Shown here: in pieces, positions 36,465 through 46,293 of the stretch
How the letters are laid out: each line of letters opens with the position of its first letter
Position numbering within the stretch: position 1 is the stretch's first letter
Source of the DNA: Clostridium uliginosum
GTDB lineage: Bacteria > Bacillota > Clostridia > Clostridiales > Clostridiaceae
Assembly: GCF_900112485.1 (NCBI RefSeq)
Contig: NZ_FOMG01000018.1
Location: 23,115 to 87,114 of the forward strand
Length of the DNA stretch: 64,000 nt
Direction of reading: 5' to 3'
Made by a program: the position numbers and the translations under genes
Notes under the pieces: generated by a model
Told to the model about the DNA's origin: nothing
Database searches by the model: none
The model's input: only the letters and a program-made list of their open reading frames with translations

Positions 36465-38843
36465 CTAAAGTTTAAATAACTTAGTTGCTTTTTTTCTAAA
36501 TAAATCTACTGACTTAGTTATTAATGGTCCTGATCCTATTATTACTGCTAGAGATATAACCCAAAGTTTTAAAGAAATTCTCTCTAAACTAAATATATAT
36601 CTTCCGATTGGAGTTATAAATGCTAATGTTACTATACAAAACATTGAAATTCCTAGTCCTAATTTAAATTTTGTCAGTGGTCTTGAAACTCTAAGTAAAA
36701 TTATCATACTAACTCCACCAAAATTTAATAATGCTAATGTTCTACTATAATGTATTGAATGTCCTGCTTTAACTGAAAGAATAAAGGTTAATGTAGTAAA
36801 TATTGCTAAAAATATACCATTAGGAATACTTACTGTTAATATTCTTCGTAAGAAACCTTTTTTGACTCCTCCTTCACTAGGTAATAACGCTAAAAAGAAG
36901 GCTGGAATTCCTATAGCACAGCTTCCTACCAAGGACATTTGTATTGGTAAAATAGGGAATGGTAATAACAACATTGAAAATGTAAAAGCTAAGATTATTG
37001 AATATACAGTCTTTGATAAAAACAGTTCTGCAACTCTTTCTAAGTTATTAATTTGTTTTCTTCCTTCTTCAACTACCTTAGGCAATGCAGAAAAATCAGA
37101 TTTTAATAACACTAGTTGTGCTACCGCCTTAGTTGCATCTGAACCATTTGCCATAGCTATTCCGCAATCAGATTCTTTTAATGCAAGTACATCATTAACC
37201 CCATCACCAGTCATAGCAACTGTATGTCCTATACTTTGTAAGGCCTTAACTATTCTTCTCTTTTGATGTGGTGTTACTCTTCCAAATACAGTATTATTTT
37301 GGATAATGTCTATAAATTCTTTATCATTATCTGGTAAAGTTCTAGCATCTATAGCATTCTCCCACCCTTTAACCCCTGCTCTGTTTGCAACTGTTGATAC
37401 TGTTAAAGGATTATCTCCTGATATTATTTTAACCTCTACATCTTGATCATTAAAATATTTTAAAACCTTAGGTGCTGCCTCACGTATTATATCTTCAATT
37501 AAAATTAAGGCTACACTCTCAATTTCTCCGCTCAAATTATCATTTAGTTCATTATTTTTAACTTTTGCTAAAAGTAACACTCTTCTACCTTTTTTAGCCT
37601 CTTTATCTACTTCTTCTTTTATTTTATTATATGAAGTGCCTAATATTATTTCTGGTGCTCCTAGAACCCATGTTCCAACTTTATTAAATGTAATTCCGCC
37701 CCATTTTCGTTTTGAAGAAAAGGCTATTTTATTTAAACATTTAAAATCTGAATAATCATTTTTATATCTTTCCAAGATAGCCTTTTGAGTAGCATTCTTG
37801 CTTGGTAAATTATGAACTAATGATGATATTATATCATCTATTTCTTTTGAATCTCTATCTCCAATATTCTTAATATCAACTAACTTTAAATTTCCTTCAG
37901 TTAATGTACCGGTTTTGTCTAAACAAATAACATCAACTCTTGCAAGAACCTCAGTAGAACATAATTCTTGAACTAAGGTATCATACTTAGAAAGCTTTAT
38001 GATTGTTACTATAAAAGTAGCACTAGTTAATAATACTAACCCTTCTGGAACCATTCCTATAATTCCAGCAACTGTTCCTATAGCTGCTTCTTGCCAGGTT
38101 ATATTCTTTACCATAAGTTGAGTGACTGTTAACAATATAGAAAGAGGAACTATTAACCATATTATAACTCTAAATATTTTATTAATTGCATTTTGTAATT
38201 CTGAATTTATTAGTTTAAACTTCTTAGCTTCTTCTGCAAGTTTTGAAGAATATGTTTCTTTTCCAACATTTGTTACTATGCCATATCCTTCACCTGCTAC
38301 AACAAAGCTTCCTGATAACAATCTATCATTATCATTTTTTACGATGGAGTCAGATTCTCCTGTAAGCATTGATTCATCTATTTCTAATTCATTTTCTGAT
38401 AAAACATATCCATCTGCTAGTATCTGAGATCCCGCTTCTAGATATAGTACATCATCCAAAACAATATTTTCTAATGGTATTTTTTTTATTTCTCCATCTC
38501 TAATTACCTTGGCATATGCATCACTTACAACTGATAATTTTTCTAGTGTTTGTTTAGCTCTAAGTTCTTGAACTATTCCAATTAAAGTATTAACTAATAT
38601 TACCCCTGCAAATATTGAATTTTTAGGTGAGCCTGCTAATATAACTACAACAGCTAATATAATGTTAATAGCATTAAAACTAGTAAATAAATTTGCTCTA
38701 ATTATTTGCCATAAAGTTCTAGATGGTACTTTAGGAACATAATTTACTTGTCCTGCTTTAATTCTCTCTTTAACCTCTTGCTCATTTAATCCTAATATAT
38801 TTTGATTAATTTTATCATCTTTTTCTAACGGACCGCCATTCAT
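36465..38843 (-). CDS. P-type cation ATPase, CtpE-like
   Basis: 792 aa. It has the TGES actuator loop (MLTGESDSIV), phosphorylated Asp in DKTGTLT (near 308), TGDGVNDVLALK hinge and about ten membrane segments. The M4 motif GMVPEGLVLLTSATFIV is the version seen in CtpE-type ATPases of actinobacteria and Firmicutes, which take up calcium; PMA/SERCA-like pumps differ. Calcium as substrate is inference. AATGGAGGAGATTG precedes the ATG. The 305-bp upstream gap (38844-39148), shared with divergent plsC, is AT-rich with no recognised structure. Confidence 0.88.
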   Translation of the reverse strand: MNGGPLEKDDKINQNILGLNEQEVKERIKAGQVNYVPKVPSRTLWQIIRANLFTSFNAINIILAVVVILAGSPKNSIFAGVILVNTLIGIVQELRAKQTLEKLSVVSDAYAKVIRDGEIKKIPLENIVLDDVLYLEAGSQILADGYVLSENELEIDESMLTGESDSIVKNDNDRLLSGSFVVAGEGYGIVTNVGKETYSSKLAEEAKKFKLINSELQNAINKIFRVIIWLIVPLSILLTVTQLMVKNITWQEAAIGTVAGIIGMVPEGLVLLTSATFIVTIIKLSKYDTLVQELCSTEVLARVDVICLDKTGTLTEGNLKLVDIKNIGDRDSKEIDDIISSLVHNLPSKNATQKAILERYKNDYSDFKCLNKIAFSSKRKWGGITFNKVGTWVLGAPEIILGTSYNKIKEEVDKEAKKGRRVLLLAKVKNNELNDNLSGEIESVALILIEDIIREAAPKVLKYFNDQDVEVKIISGDNPLTVSTVANRAGVKGWENAIDARTLPDNDKEFIDIIQNNTVFGRVTPHQKRRIVKALQSIGHTVAMTGDGVNDVLALKESDCGIAMANGSDATKAVAQLVLLKSDFSALPKVVEEGRKQINNLERVAELFLSKTVYSIILAFTFSMLLLPFPILPIQMSLVGSCAIGIPAFFLALLPSEGGVKKGFLRRILTVSIPNGIFLAIFTTLTFILSVKAGHSIHYSRTLALLNFGGVSMIILLRVSRPLTKFKLGLGISMFCIVTLAFITPIGRYIFSLERISLKLWVISLAVIIGSGPLITKSVDLFRKKATKLFKL

Positions 38844-39148
38844 TCAATCTCCTCCATTTAAATTCCTAAATAATCTCTTATATTTTATCTTACATATACT
38901 TATTTTACACAAAAATTCTTAAATTAATATTAATTATATATATTTTTTACACTATATTTTCTTAAATTAAGTTTAAATCTATTAAAATAGGCATTTATTT
39001 GTATAAATAATTATATTTAGTTCATTTATTTAATCTATTAAATTCTATATTTATGGAATCTATTGTATTTTTAAGCCACTTTTAAATCATACATTTTTAT
39101 AATATACTATTTTATAAGCAATTAATTTATTAAGGATGTGTAATTAAT

Positions 39149-39871
39149 ATGATAAGAACTATAATTTTTTCTTTAAATGTTATTTTTAGTCTAATGCTTA
39201 TTTCCATTTGCAAAATCAAGATAAATTTTTTAGAAAATAGAGGTAAATTAAAAGAAAGAGCTGAATTTATTCACAATATAACTACTAAGTGGACAAAATT
39301 TGTTATGAAATTAAGTGGTGCAAAAATAAATGTAATAGGTTTAGACAATCTTCCAAAAGATGAAACAATATTATTTATATCTAATCATCAAAGTAACTTC
39401 GATATTCCTCTATTAATGAGTTGTATTGATATTCCAAAAGGATTTATAGCAAAAAAGGAACTATCTTCTTTACCTTTTATTAGCACTTGGATGAAATACA
39501 TAAATTGTATTTTTATGGATAGAACTAATTTAAGGAAATCTGCTGAAGCAATAGTTGATGGAATTAAACTATTAAAAGGTGGATATTCTATGGTTATTTT
39601 TCCTGAAGGAACAAGAAGTAAAGGCAAAGAAATTGCTGAATTTAAAGCTGGAAGTTTTAAACTTGCTACAAAATCAAAATGCGTAATAGTTCCAATTACT
39701 ATAAATGGTACATACAAATTATTAGAACAAAATAACAATTTAATAAAACCAGCAGATGTAGAAATTTTTATACATCCACCAATATATACAAAAGACTTAA
39801 CTAAAGAAGAAGAAACTAATCTTCCACATAAAGTTCAATCTATAGTAACTAGTAAATGTAAAACAAATTAA
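39149..39871 (+). CDS. plsC: 1-acyl-sn-glycerol-3-phosphate acyltransferase
   Basis: 240 aa. An N-terminal membrane segment (about 3-22) is followed by the acyltransferase motifs SNHQSNFDIPLL (HX4D), IFMDRTNLRKS, VIFPEGTRSKG and VPITINGTYKLL. It makes phosphatidic acid at the membrane from lysophosphatidic acid. AAGGATGTGTAATTAAT gives the ribosome site. It is divergent from the P-type ATPase and followed by a hairpin at 39955. Confidence 0.93.
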   Translation: MIRTIIFSLNVIFSLMLISICKIKINFLENRGKLKERAEFIHNITTKWTKFVMKLSGAKINVIGLDNLPKDETILFISNHQSNFDIPLLMSCIDIPKGFIAKKELSSLPFISTWMKYINCIFMDRTNLRKSAEAIVDGIKLLKGGYSMVIFPEGTRSKGKEIAEFKAGSFKLATKSKCVIVPITINGTYKLLEQNNNLIKPADVEIFIHPPIYTKDLTKEEETNLPHKVQSIVTSKCKTN

Positions 39872-39954
39872 TGCATCTCCAAATTAAAAATCTACATGAT
39901 TTTAAATTCTCCAATGGTAAATTTCATGAAGAAATCATTCTACAACATATATAT

Positions 39955-39988
39955 AATAAAGAACTTATAAATTTATAAGTTCTTTATT
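39955..39988 (+). terminator. Terminator after plsC
   Basis: AATAAAGAACTTATAAAT and ATTTATAAGTTCTTTATT form a perfect palindrome of 34 bp, about 85 bp after the plsC stop. Confidence 0.65.
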
Positions 39989-40175
39989 AACTATAATTAA
40001 TATTATACCAATTAAATTTATTGCATTAGTAATATTTATATCGTTTTATTGGCATAATATCAATGAAAACACAGAGCATTTTGATAAATATATTTTGATT
40101 CTTGCTTATTTTAATAATTAAGGTTATTTTTTTTATTTAAAATGGTAATAAATATATTATAATATAATATTTTTT

Positions 40176-40204
40176 TTGACATTACACCTATTACTTGTTA
40201 CACT
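40176..40204 (+). promoter_or_regulatory. Promoter of the DEAD-box helicase gene
   Basis: TTGACA (40176-40181), 17 bases, then TACACT (40199-40204). The start would be near 40211, leaving a leader of about 90 nt. Confidence 0.65.
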
Positions 40205-40222
40205 TATTTTTGGCTTACGATT

Positions 40223-40276
40223 AAAATTAGTTGATTTTTAACTAGTTTTATCTTAAGTAAAAAATCAACTAATTTT
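40223..40276 (+). promoter_or_regulatory. 17-bp hairpin in the helicase mRNA leader
   Basis: AAAATTAGTTGATTTTT (40223-40239) is exactly complementary to AAAAATCAACTAATTTT (40260-40276). No T-run follows; the ribosome site (ACGAGGA) begins about 12 bases later. It is therefore a stable leader stem and not a terminator, and a possible target of the helicase itself. Confidence 0.55.
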
Positions 40277-40300
40277 AAAACAAAGAAACGAGGATATTTA

Positions 40301-41881
40301 ATGAATGATAATCAATTTTCTATTTTAGGTCTTAAAGAGACTATTGTAAATGCAATAGAGGACCTAGGTTTTACAAAACCTTCTCAAATCCAAGCAGAAA
40401 GTATACCAGTAACGCTTGGAGGATTTGACTTAATAGGGCAAGCACAAACTGGTACAGGAAAAACTGCTGCTTATGGCTGTCCTATAATTAATAATATTAC
40501 TAAAAGTGAAGGAATCAAAGCTCTTATTTTAGCTCCAACAAGAGAACTTGCTGTTCAAGTAAATGAAGAACTTAAGAGACTTTCAAAATATGAAAAAACA
40601 GTTGTACTACCTGTTTATGGTGGAGAATCAATCGATAGACAAATTAAAGCATTAAAAAGAAATAATGTTGACATCGTTGTTGGAACTCCTGGTAGAGTAT
40701 TAGATCTTACTAAGAGAAAAATTCTTCAATTAGAAAAAGTAGAATTTTTAGTATTAGATGAAGCTGATGAAATGCTTAATATGGGATTTATTGAAGATAT
40801 AGAAACTATCATCAGTCATACACCTGAAGAAAGACAAACTTTATTATTCTCAGCTACAATGCCTCAAGCAATAGCTAAACTTGCTAAGAATTATATGAAA
40901 TCTGATGCTAAGCATGTTGCTATCAAAAAGAACTCACTTACTGTATCTAAAATCGAACAAAACTACTTTATGATTAATAATAAGCATAGATTAGAAGCAC
41001 TTTGTAGATTATTAGATTTAGATAGCCCTACTTCTGCTATAATCTTCTGTCGTACTAAAAGAGGCGTAGATGAATTAGTTGAAGAATTACAATCAAAAGG
41101 GTATATAGTTGAAGGAATGCATGGTGATATGACTCAAGTTCATAGATTAACTACTTTGAACAAATTCAAATCAGGTTCTTTAAACTTATTAATTGCTACT
41201 GATGTTGCTGCTAGAGGAATTGATGTAGAAGGTATTACTCATGTAATAAACTATGATTTACCTCAAGATGTAGAATCTTATGTTCATAGAATAGGAAGAA
41301 CTGGTAGAGCAGATAAAAGTGGTACTGCTTATTCACTAGTAACTCCAAAAGATTTCTCAATGCTTAAGCAAATTCAAAAAGTAACTAAGAGTACTATAAC
41401 TCAAAAACCTGTTCCAACAGCTGAAGAAATCCATGGTAAAAAGTTTAATGGAATGTTATCAGAAATTAAAGAAACTATTGATAAAGGTGATTTTTCTAAA
41501 TTCATGCCAAGTGCAATTGAATTAAATGAGAATTATGATCCTATATCAGTAATTGCAGCTTTAATAAAAGTAAAATTCGAAAATGAAAGTACTTTTGAAT
41601 ATAGTTCAAACAATCTAGATGCACCTGCTAAGAAAGAAGACGTTCGTTTATTTTTCTCTGTCGGCAAAAGAGATGGATTAACTCCAAAAGTATTAATAAA
41701 TTACATTAAAGATACAACTAGAATTAATGGTTCAACTATTGGTCAAATAGACCTTATGGAGAATTTCTCTTTTGTAACTGTTGAAGAAAGTGTTTCTGCA
41801 AAAATATTAAATAACTGTCCAGGCGGTAATATTAACAAAAAAAGAGTTAATGTTGAAATCGCAAATAAACGTAAAAGATAA
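40301..41881 (+). CDS. DEAD-box RNA helicase with DbpA-type RNA-binding domain
   Basis: 526 aa. Motif Q region (FTKPSQIQAESIPV), motif I AQTGTGKTAA, Ib GTPGRVLDL, II VLDEADEMLNMGF (near 151), III FSATMP, V ATDVAARGID and VI HRIGRTGRADKSG are all present. The C-terminal 75 residues (VRLFFSVGKRDGLTP onward) form a DbpA-like RNA-binding domain, as in CshA/DeaD/YxiN proteins that act on rRNA and mRNA. The gene has its own promoter and a structured leader. Confidence 0.94.
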   Translation: MNDNQFSILGLKETIVNAIEDLGFTKPSQIQAESIPVTLGGFDLIGQAQTGTGKTAAYGCPIINNITKSEGIKALILAPTRELAVQVNEELKRLSKYEKTVVLPVYGGESIDRQIKALKRNNVDIVVGTPGRVLDLTKRKILQLEKVEFLVLDEADEMLNMGFIEDIETIISHTPEERQTLLFSATMPQAIAKLAKNYMKSDAKHVAIKKNSLTVSKIEQNYFMINNKHRLEALCRLLDLDSPTSAIIFCRTKRGVDELVEELQSKGYIVEGMHGDMTQVHRLTTLNKFKSGSLNLLIATDVAARGIDVEGITHVINYDLPQDVESYVHRIGRTGRADKSGTAYSLVTPKDFSMLKQIQKVTKSTITQKPVPTAEEIHGKKFNGMLSEIKETIDKGDFSKFMPSAIELNENYDPISVIAALIKVKFENESTFEYSSNNLDAPAKKEDVRLFFSVGKRDGLTPKVLINYIKDTTRINGSTIGQIDLMENFSFVTVEESVSAKILNNCPGGNINKKRVNVEIANKRKR

Positions 41882-41903
41882 TATAAATCTTTTATGTAAC
41901 TCT

Positions 41904-41952
41904 AGGGAAGATTTATATTAGGTATATCCTAAATTAATATCCTCCCTTTTTT
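41904..41952 (+). terminator. Terminator of the DEAD-box helicase gene
   Basis: AGGGAAGATTTATATTAGG pairs with TCCTAAATTAATATCCTCCCT (one or two mismatches), followed by seven Ts. Confidence 0.75.
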
Positions 41953-42428
41953 TAATTCTCAATATAATTATCCACATCTACTATTTTCAATTCTTCATCT
42001 ATAAAATACTTTTTAGGCATTGATATCTTAAACACTCCACGCTCTAAAATTTTGAAAATCTTTGTTTCTTCTACAGCTTCAATATTTTTAAATTCTTTTT
42101 TATAATTTTTCTTAATTATAACATTTGATGTGAATAAACCAAAACCACTTTTAATTACTTCTGATCTATTTAAATTAATTGAAATCTTACCAGGATTATA
42201 TTGTATACTCATTTCTCTTAAATCTATTCCTGTTAATTCTATAGTTAGTACATACATATCATCATACTCTTGTAAATTAATAAATTCATTACTCTCTTCT
42301 AGTTTATCAATTTCATCCTCATGTTCTTCTGTAATATCATCAATATTATCTAAAAAAGATCCAATAATACCTCCTAACTTATTAACATCCGTAACCATTC
42401 CAAACTTAAATGGAAATATTCTAAACAT
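41952..42428 (-). CDS. Hsp20/alpha-crystallin-like small heat shock protein
   Basis: 158 aa. A variable N-terminal part (about 1-50, acidic at 30-48) is followed by an alpha-crystallin-like domain. FINLQEYDDMYVLTIELTGI begins the fold, the NPGKISINLNR strands follow, and it ends with ILERGVFKISMPKKYFIDEE (about 128-147), close to the usual GVLTIxxPK motif. Such proteins hold unfolded proteins in the cytoplasm. It is divergent compared with standard Hsp20, so the function is probable and not certain. It converges with the helicase gene. Confidence 0.75.
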   Translation of the reverse strand: MFRIFPFKFGMVTDVNKLGGIIGSFLDNIDDITEEHEDEIDKLEESNEFINLQEYDDMYVLTIELTGIDLREMSIQYNPGKISINLNRSEVIKSGFGLFTSNVIIKKNYKKEFKNIEAVEETKIFKILERGVFKISMPKKYFIDEELKIVDVDNYIEN

Positions 42429-42636
42429 AATGCACTCCTTTCTATAATACCTTTAATTTTATATTATTATAAATTTCTGTATATGTTAAAACCATTTATA
42501 AATTAAACAATGTTTTTAATAAATACTAAGGCTCATCCAAATAAATGAATATACTATTTATGGTATTAACTGTATTGATACACTATTGAATAATCTATAC
42601 TTAACGTTTACAATAATAGTTAGTATATTAATTTAA

Positions 42637-42860
42637 GACTATGTTTTAGCATAGTGTTGATATTGTTATATTTTTGTAAAGTGGACATTGAAATTGTACT
42701 TTTAGAACTCTTAATGAGTATTGTCATCTTTCTTGCTTGTCCAAAACTTGCCTTTGGAGCAAGCTAAAAGTGGACTATACTCATTTAGACGTTCTTAAGT
42801 TCAATTTCTTAGCCCGCTTTACAATATATAACAATATCAACACGATTTTAAAACAAAGCG
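42637..42860. mobile_element. MITE-like element, copy D (224 bp)
   Basis: The ends are GACTATGTTTTAGCATAGTG and, inverted, CGCTTTGTTTTAAAATCGTG, each followed by TTGATATTGTTAT. TAATTTAA is duplicated exactly (42629-42636 and 42861-42868). The interior resembles copy A without the 68-bp module (GAACTCTTAATGAGTATTG). The right end is only 23 bp before the levR start, so the regulator's promoter lies within or beyond the insertion. Confidence 0.85.
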
Positions 42861-42883
42861 TAATTTAAAAGAGGTGATTTATA

Positions 42884-45673
42884 TTGAAACGTATTGACAA
42901 AATTTATACCTATGTCTTTGAAAAGTGTAAAGATTTATCTAAAGATGACTTATTAAGCATTAATGGATTTAGTGCTCAACAAATTGGAGAAGATCTTGGC
43001 ATATTAAGGAATAATGTATCAAAAGAACTTAATACACTTTGTAGAAATAAAAAACTTATTAAGATAAAAAATAGACCTGTTTTATATTTTAGTAGAGAAT
43101 GTTTTGAAAAAATATTATCTATTAATCTTTCTAATGATTTAGAAGAAATCACTGATATTTCTTCTTTTATTTCATTGAATAAAAATGAAGATGAAATTGA
43201 AACTTCTCCTTTTGATTATTTAATTGGTGCTAATACAAGTCTAAAAAATCAAATTGAACAAGCTAAAGCTGCTTTATTATATCCTCCAAATGGATTGCAT
43301 ACTTTAATAATTGGTAGCACTGGTGTTGGTAAGAGTCTTTTTGCAAATATAATGTACCAATATGCTAAATATATTAAAAACTTACCAGAAGATGCGCCCT
43401 TTATAATATTTAATTGTGCAGATTACTGTAATAACCCTCAATTACTTTTATCTCATATATTTGGACATGTAAAAGGTGCTTTCACAGGTGCTGATAAAGA
43501 GAAAGAAGGAATTGTTGAAAAAGCTGATGGGGGAATATTATTCTTAGATGAAATACACAGGTTACCTCCTGAAGGACAAGAAATGGTCTTTTATTTTATG
43601 GATACAGGAACTTATAATAAATTAGGTGAAACTGATAGAAATAGAAATGCTAAAGTTCTGCTAATAGGTGCAACTACTGAAGATCCAGCTTCAACACTTT
43701 TAAACACATTTATTAGAAGAATACCTATAACTATTGCTATTCCTAACTTTGATGAGAGATCTGTTGAAGATAAGTTAAAATTAGTCAATTATCTGATTTC
43801 AAAAGAAGCTCAAAGGGTAAATAAACCCATTAAAATCACATCAGATGCTATTAAAGCCTTAATAGGTAGTACTTCATATGGAAACATAGGTCAGCTTAAG
43901 TCTAACATTCAATTAATTTGTGCTAAAGGTTTTTTAAATTCTATTAACTCAGATAATCCTATAGATATAAATTTAAAATTACTTCCTACTAATATAAAAA
44001 ATGGAATAATTACTTTTGGAAATAAAATAAAAGATAATGATACACTTTGGAATATTATACCTAATAGTATAACTCTTCAACCTAATGGCAAGAAAATATT
44101 TTTAGAAACGGATGCTTATGAGCCACCTTTTAATATTTATAATATCATAGAAAATAAAGCTTCCTTATTAGAAGAAGAAGGAATGCAAGATGATGATATT
44201 AAAAACTTTATAAGTACAGATATTAATATTCATTTAAAACAGTTTTATGCTAAATTTAAAAATGATACACATAGTAGAGAAGGTCTATTAAAAATTGTTG
44301 ATAAAGAAATAATTGAGTTTGCTCAAGAAATTAAAATATTAGCTGAAAACAGATTGCATAAGAAATTAAATGAAAGATTTATTTATGCAATAAGCTTACA
44401 TCTTAGTGCATTATTTAACCGTATTAATAAAAAAAGTCCTTCTATATCTTCAGATGATTACTTGCCAGATTCCAGTAATACTGCTGAATATGAAGTAGCT
44501 AAAGAAATTCATAAGTTAATAGAATCTAGATATAACTTAACTATTCCAGAAATAGAAATTAAATATTTGACTTTGCTTTTAAATTCAATTCAGGACTCAT
44601 CACATCAAGGTAAAGTAGGAATTATAGTAGCTGCTCATGGTACAAGTACGGCTACTAGTATGGTAGCTGTAGCTAAAAAACTTTTTGATGCAGATAATAT
44701 TGCTGCTATTGATATGGCATTAGAAAGAACTCCTGCTGATATTTTAGATAGTGTTATTAAAAAGGTAACAGAAATAGATGAAGGTAAAGGAGTCCTACTT
44801 CTAGTGGATATGGGTTCATTAAATAGCTTTGATGAGGTTATTCACGAACAAACTAATATATGTATTAGAACTATAGACATGGTATCAACTCCTTTAGTAT
44901 TAGAAGCTGTTAGAAAATCCTCTATTTGTGATGCTGATCTTGATTCTGTATATTCTTACTTAATTCGAGACTTTAGAGGCTATACAAATAATATTAATAC
45001 AGATCCTATAGATTCAGGTGTAATAGTTACAATATGTTCTACCGGTAAAGGAGCTGCTTTAAAACTTAAGGAATTGGTTGAAGACATAATAAAAAATATA
45101 ACTACTCATAATATTAATGTTTTACCTGTTGGATTACAAAATCTTAATCAATCTATTCAGGAAATATCTAAAAACAATAAAATTATATCATTAGTAGGGA
45201 TTAACGATCCTAATCTCGGATTACCATTTGTGTCAATAGAAACTTTAATTGATGGATCAGGTGAAGAAATACTAAGAAACATTATAGCAGGTAAAGACTT
45301 TACTCCATCAGAAAATAATCACAGTCAAATAGTTTTAAAAAATCTTTGCAATCAAAGTTTAAATGAAATGTTAACTTTCTTAAATCCAAACAAAGTTTAT
45401 TCTTTATTAAATGAATTTATTTCTTGTCTTGAGAAATTATTAAGCAGAGAGTTTTCTAATACACTTAAATTAAGAATAATGCTTCATGTAGCTTGTGCTT
45501 TGGAAAGAATGGTTATTAATGATGGATTAGTATATAAGGGCGATACATCTACTCTAGATGAATTTATTTTTTCTTCATTAGTAAAAAGTAGTCTTATATT
45601 TAAGGATTCTTTATCTATAACTTTAAGCACTGATGAACTATATTATATGATTGATATGCTTAATGAGTATTAA
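42884..45673 (+). CDS. levR: LevR-type sigma-54-dependent PTS activator
   Basis: 929 aa from a TTG start at 42884, preceded by GAGGTGATTTATA. The order is an N-terminal winged HTH (about 1-70) and an AAA+ sigma-54 domain (about 105-345) with Walker A GSTGVGKS (near 145), GAFTGADKEKEG (near 199) and GGILFLDEIHRL. A PRD follows (about 455-560), then an EIIA-Man-like domain with His in VAAHGTSTATS (near 584). An EIIB-Gat-like domain has Cys in TICSTGKGAA (near 717), and a second PRD runs about 830-929. Phosphorylation through HPr and EIIB tunes activity. It surely drives the PTS operon next door, which has a -24/-12 promoter. Confidence 0.94.
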   Translation: MKRIDKIYTYVFEKCKDLSKDDLLSINGFSAQQIGEDLGILRNNVSKELNTLCRNKKLIKIKNRPVLYFSRECFEKILSINLSNDLEEITDISSFISLNKNEDEIETSPFDYLIGANTSLKNQIEQAKAALLYPPNGLHTLIIGSTGVGKSLFANIMYQYAKYIKNLPEDAPFIIFNCADYCNNPQLLLSHIFGHVKGAFTGADKEKEGIVEKADGGILFLDEIHRLPPEGQEMVFYFMDTGTYNKLGETDRNRNAKVLLIGATTEDPASTLLNTFIRRIPITIAIPNFDERSVEDKLKLVNYLISKEAQRVNKPIKITSDAIKALIGSTSYGNIGQLKSNIQLICAKGFLNSINSDNPIDINLKLLPTNIKNGIITFGNKIKDNDTLWNIIPNSITLQPNGKKIFLETDAYEPPFNIYNIIENKASLLEEEGMQDDDIKNFISTDINIHLKQFYAKFKNDTHSREGLLKIVDKEIIEFAQEIKILAENRLHKKLNERFIYAISLHLSALFNRINKKSPSISSDDYLPDSSNTAEYEVAKEIHKLIESRYNLTIPEIEIKYLTLLLNSIQDSSHQGKVGIIVAAHGTSTATSMVAVAKKLFDADNIAAIDMALERTPADILDSVIKKVTEIDEGKGVLLLVDMGSLNSFDEVIHEQTNICIRTIDMVSTPLVLEAVRKSSICDADLDSVYSYLIRDFRGYTNNINTDPIDSGVIVTICSTGKGAALKLKELVEDIIKNITTHNINVLPVGLQNLNQSIQEISKNNKIISLVGINDPNLGLPFVSIETLIDGSGEEILRNIIAGKDFTPSENNHSQIVLKNLCNQSLNEMLTFLNPNKVYSLLNEFISCLEKLLSREFSNTLKLRIMLHVACALERMVINDGLVYKGDTSTLDEFIFSSLVKSSLIFKDSLSITLSTDELYYMIDMLNEY

Positions 45674-45694
45674 ATTTGATATTAATATCTAAAA

Positions 45695-45818
45695 AGTATA
45701 TCAAAATCTATTAGTAGTATATCAAAATATTATATTAGTGTATCAGCAATTATATCTAATTATTCTTTTATTCCCTAATACCAATATAATTAGATACTAT
45801 TAACTTTTGATACACTAG
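45695..45818 (+). promoter_or_regulatory. Candidate upstream activator sites for LevR
   Basis: Related motifs AGTATATCAAAAT (45695-45707), AGTATATCAAAAT (45717-45729, same bases), AGTGTATCAGCAA (45738-45750) and the inverse TTTTGATACACTA (45806-45818) are spread over 125 bp ahead of the -24 box. This spacing fits enhancer sites for a sigma-54 activator. Confidence 0.6.
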
Positions 45819-45819
45819 T

Positions 45820-45836
45820 TTGGCACAGAACTTGCT
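45820..45836 (+). promoter_or_regulatory. Sigma-54 promoter of the PTS operon
   Basis: TTGGCACAGAACTTGCT is an essentially perfect -24/-12 element (TGGCAC, N5, TTGC). It lies 38 bp before the EIIA start. Confidence 0.92.
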
Positions 45837-45873
45837 TAATATATAACTATAAAAACAAAGGAGGGATGTAATA

Positions 45874-46293
45874 ATGATAGCAATAATTGTAGGTACTCAT
45901 GGAATGTTTTCTGAAGAACTTATTAAATCTTCAGAAATGATATTCGGTATTCAAGAAAATATAGGATACGTTACATTTAAGCCAGGTGAAGGTACGGACG
46001 ATCTTGTAAATAAATATAATACACTTTTAGGTGAATTAGATTGTACAGATGGAGTTTTATTTATGGTTGACCTTTTTGGAGGAAGTCCTTTTAACGCAGC
46101 TAGTATGATTGCAATGAAGAATAATAATATTGAAATAATATCTGGTGTTAATTTACCAATGTTATTAGAAACTTTCGGAAGTCGTAGTTTCTCAACTCTT
46201 TCTGAATTAGTAAAGGTTGCAGAAAACAGCGGAAAAGATAGTATTAGACCACTAATAAAAATGATAGCAAAATCAGAGGAGGATGAATTATAA
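45874..46293 (+). CDS. PTS EIIA, mannose/fructose/sorbose family
   Basis: 139 aa single EIIA-Man domain. The phosphorylated His is in IIVGTHGMFSEELI (residue 10), with the second conserved block MVDLFGGSPFNAASMIA. It receives phosphate from HPr and passes it to the EIIB encoded next, whose ATG shares a base with this stop (TAATG). AAAGGAGGGATGTAATA precedes the start. It is first gene of the LevR/sigma-54 operon. Confidence 0.93.
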   Translation: MIAIIVGTHGMFSEELIKSSEMIFGIQENIGYVTFKPGEGTDDLVNKYNTLLGELDCTDGVLFMVDLFGGSPFNAASMIAMKNNNIEIISGVNLPMLLETFGSRSFSTLSELVKVAENSGKDSIRPLIKMIAKSEEDEL

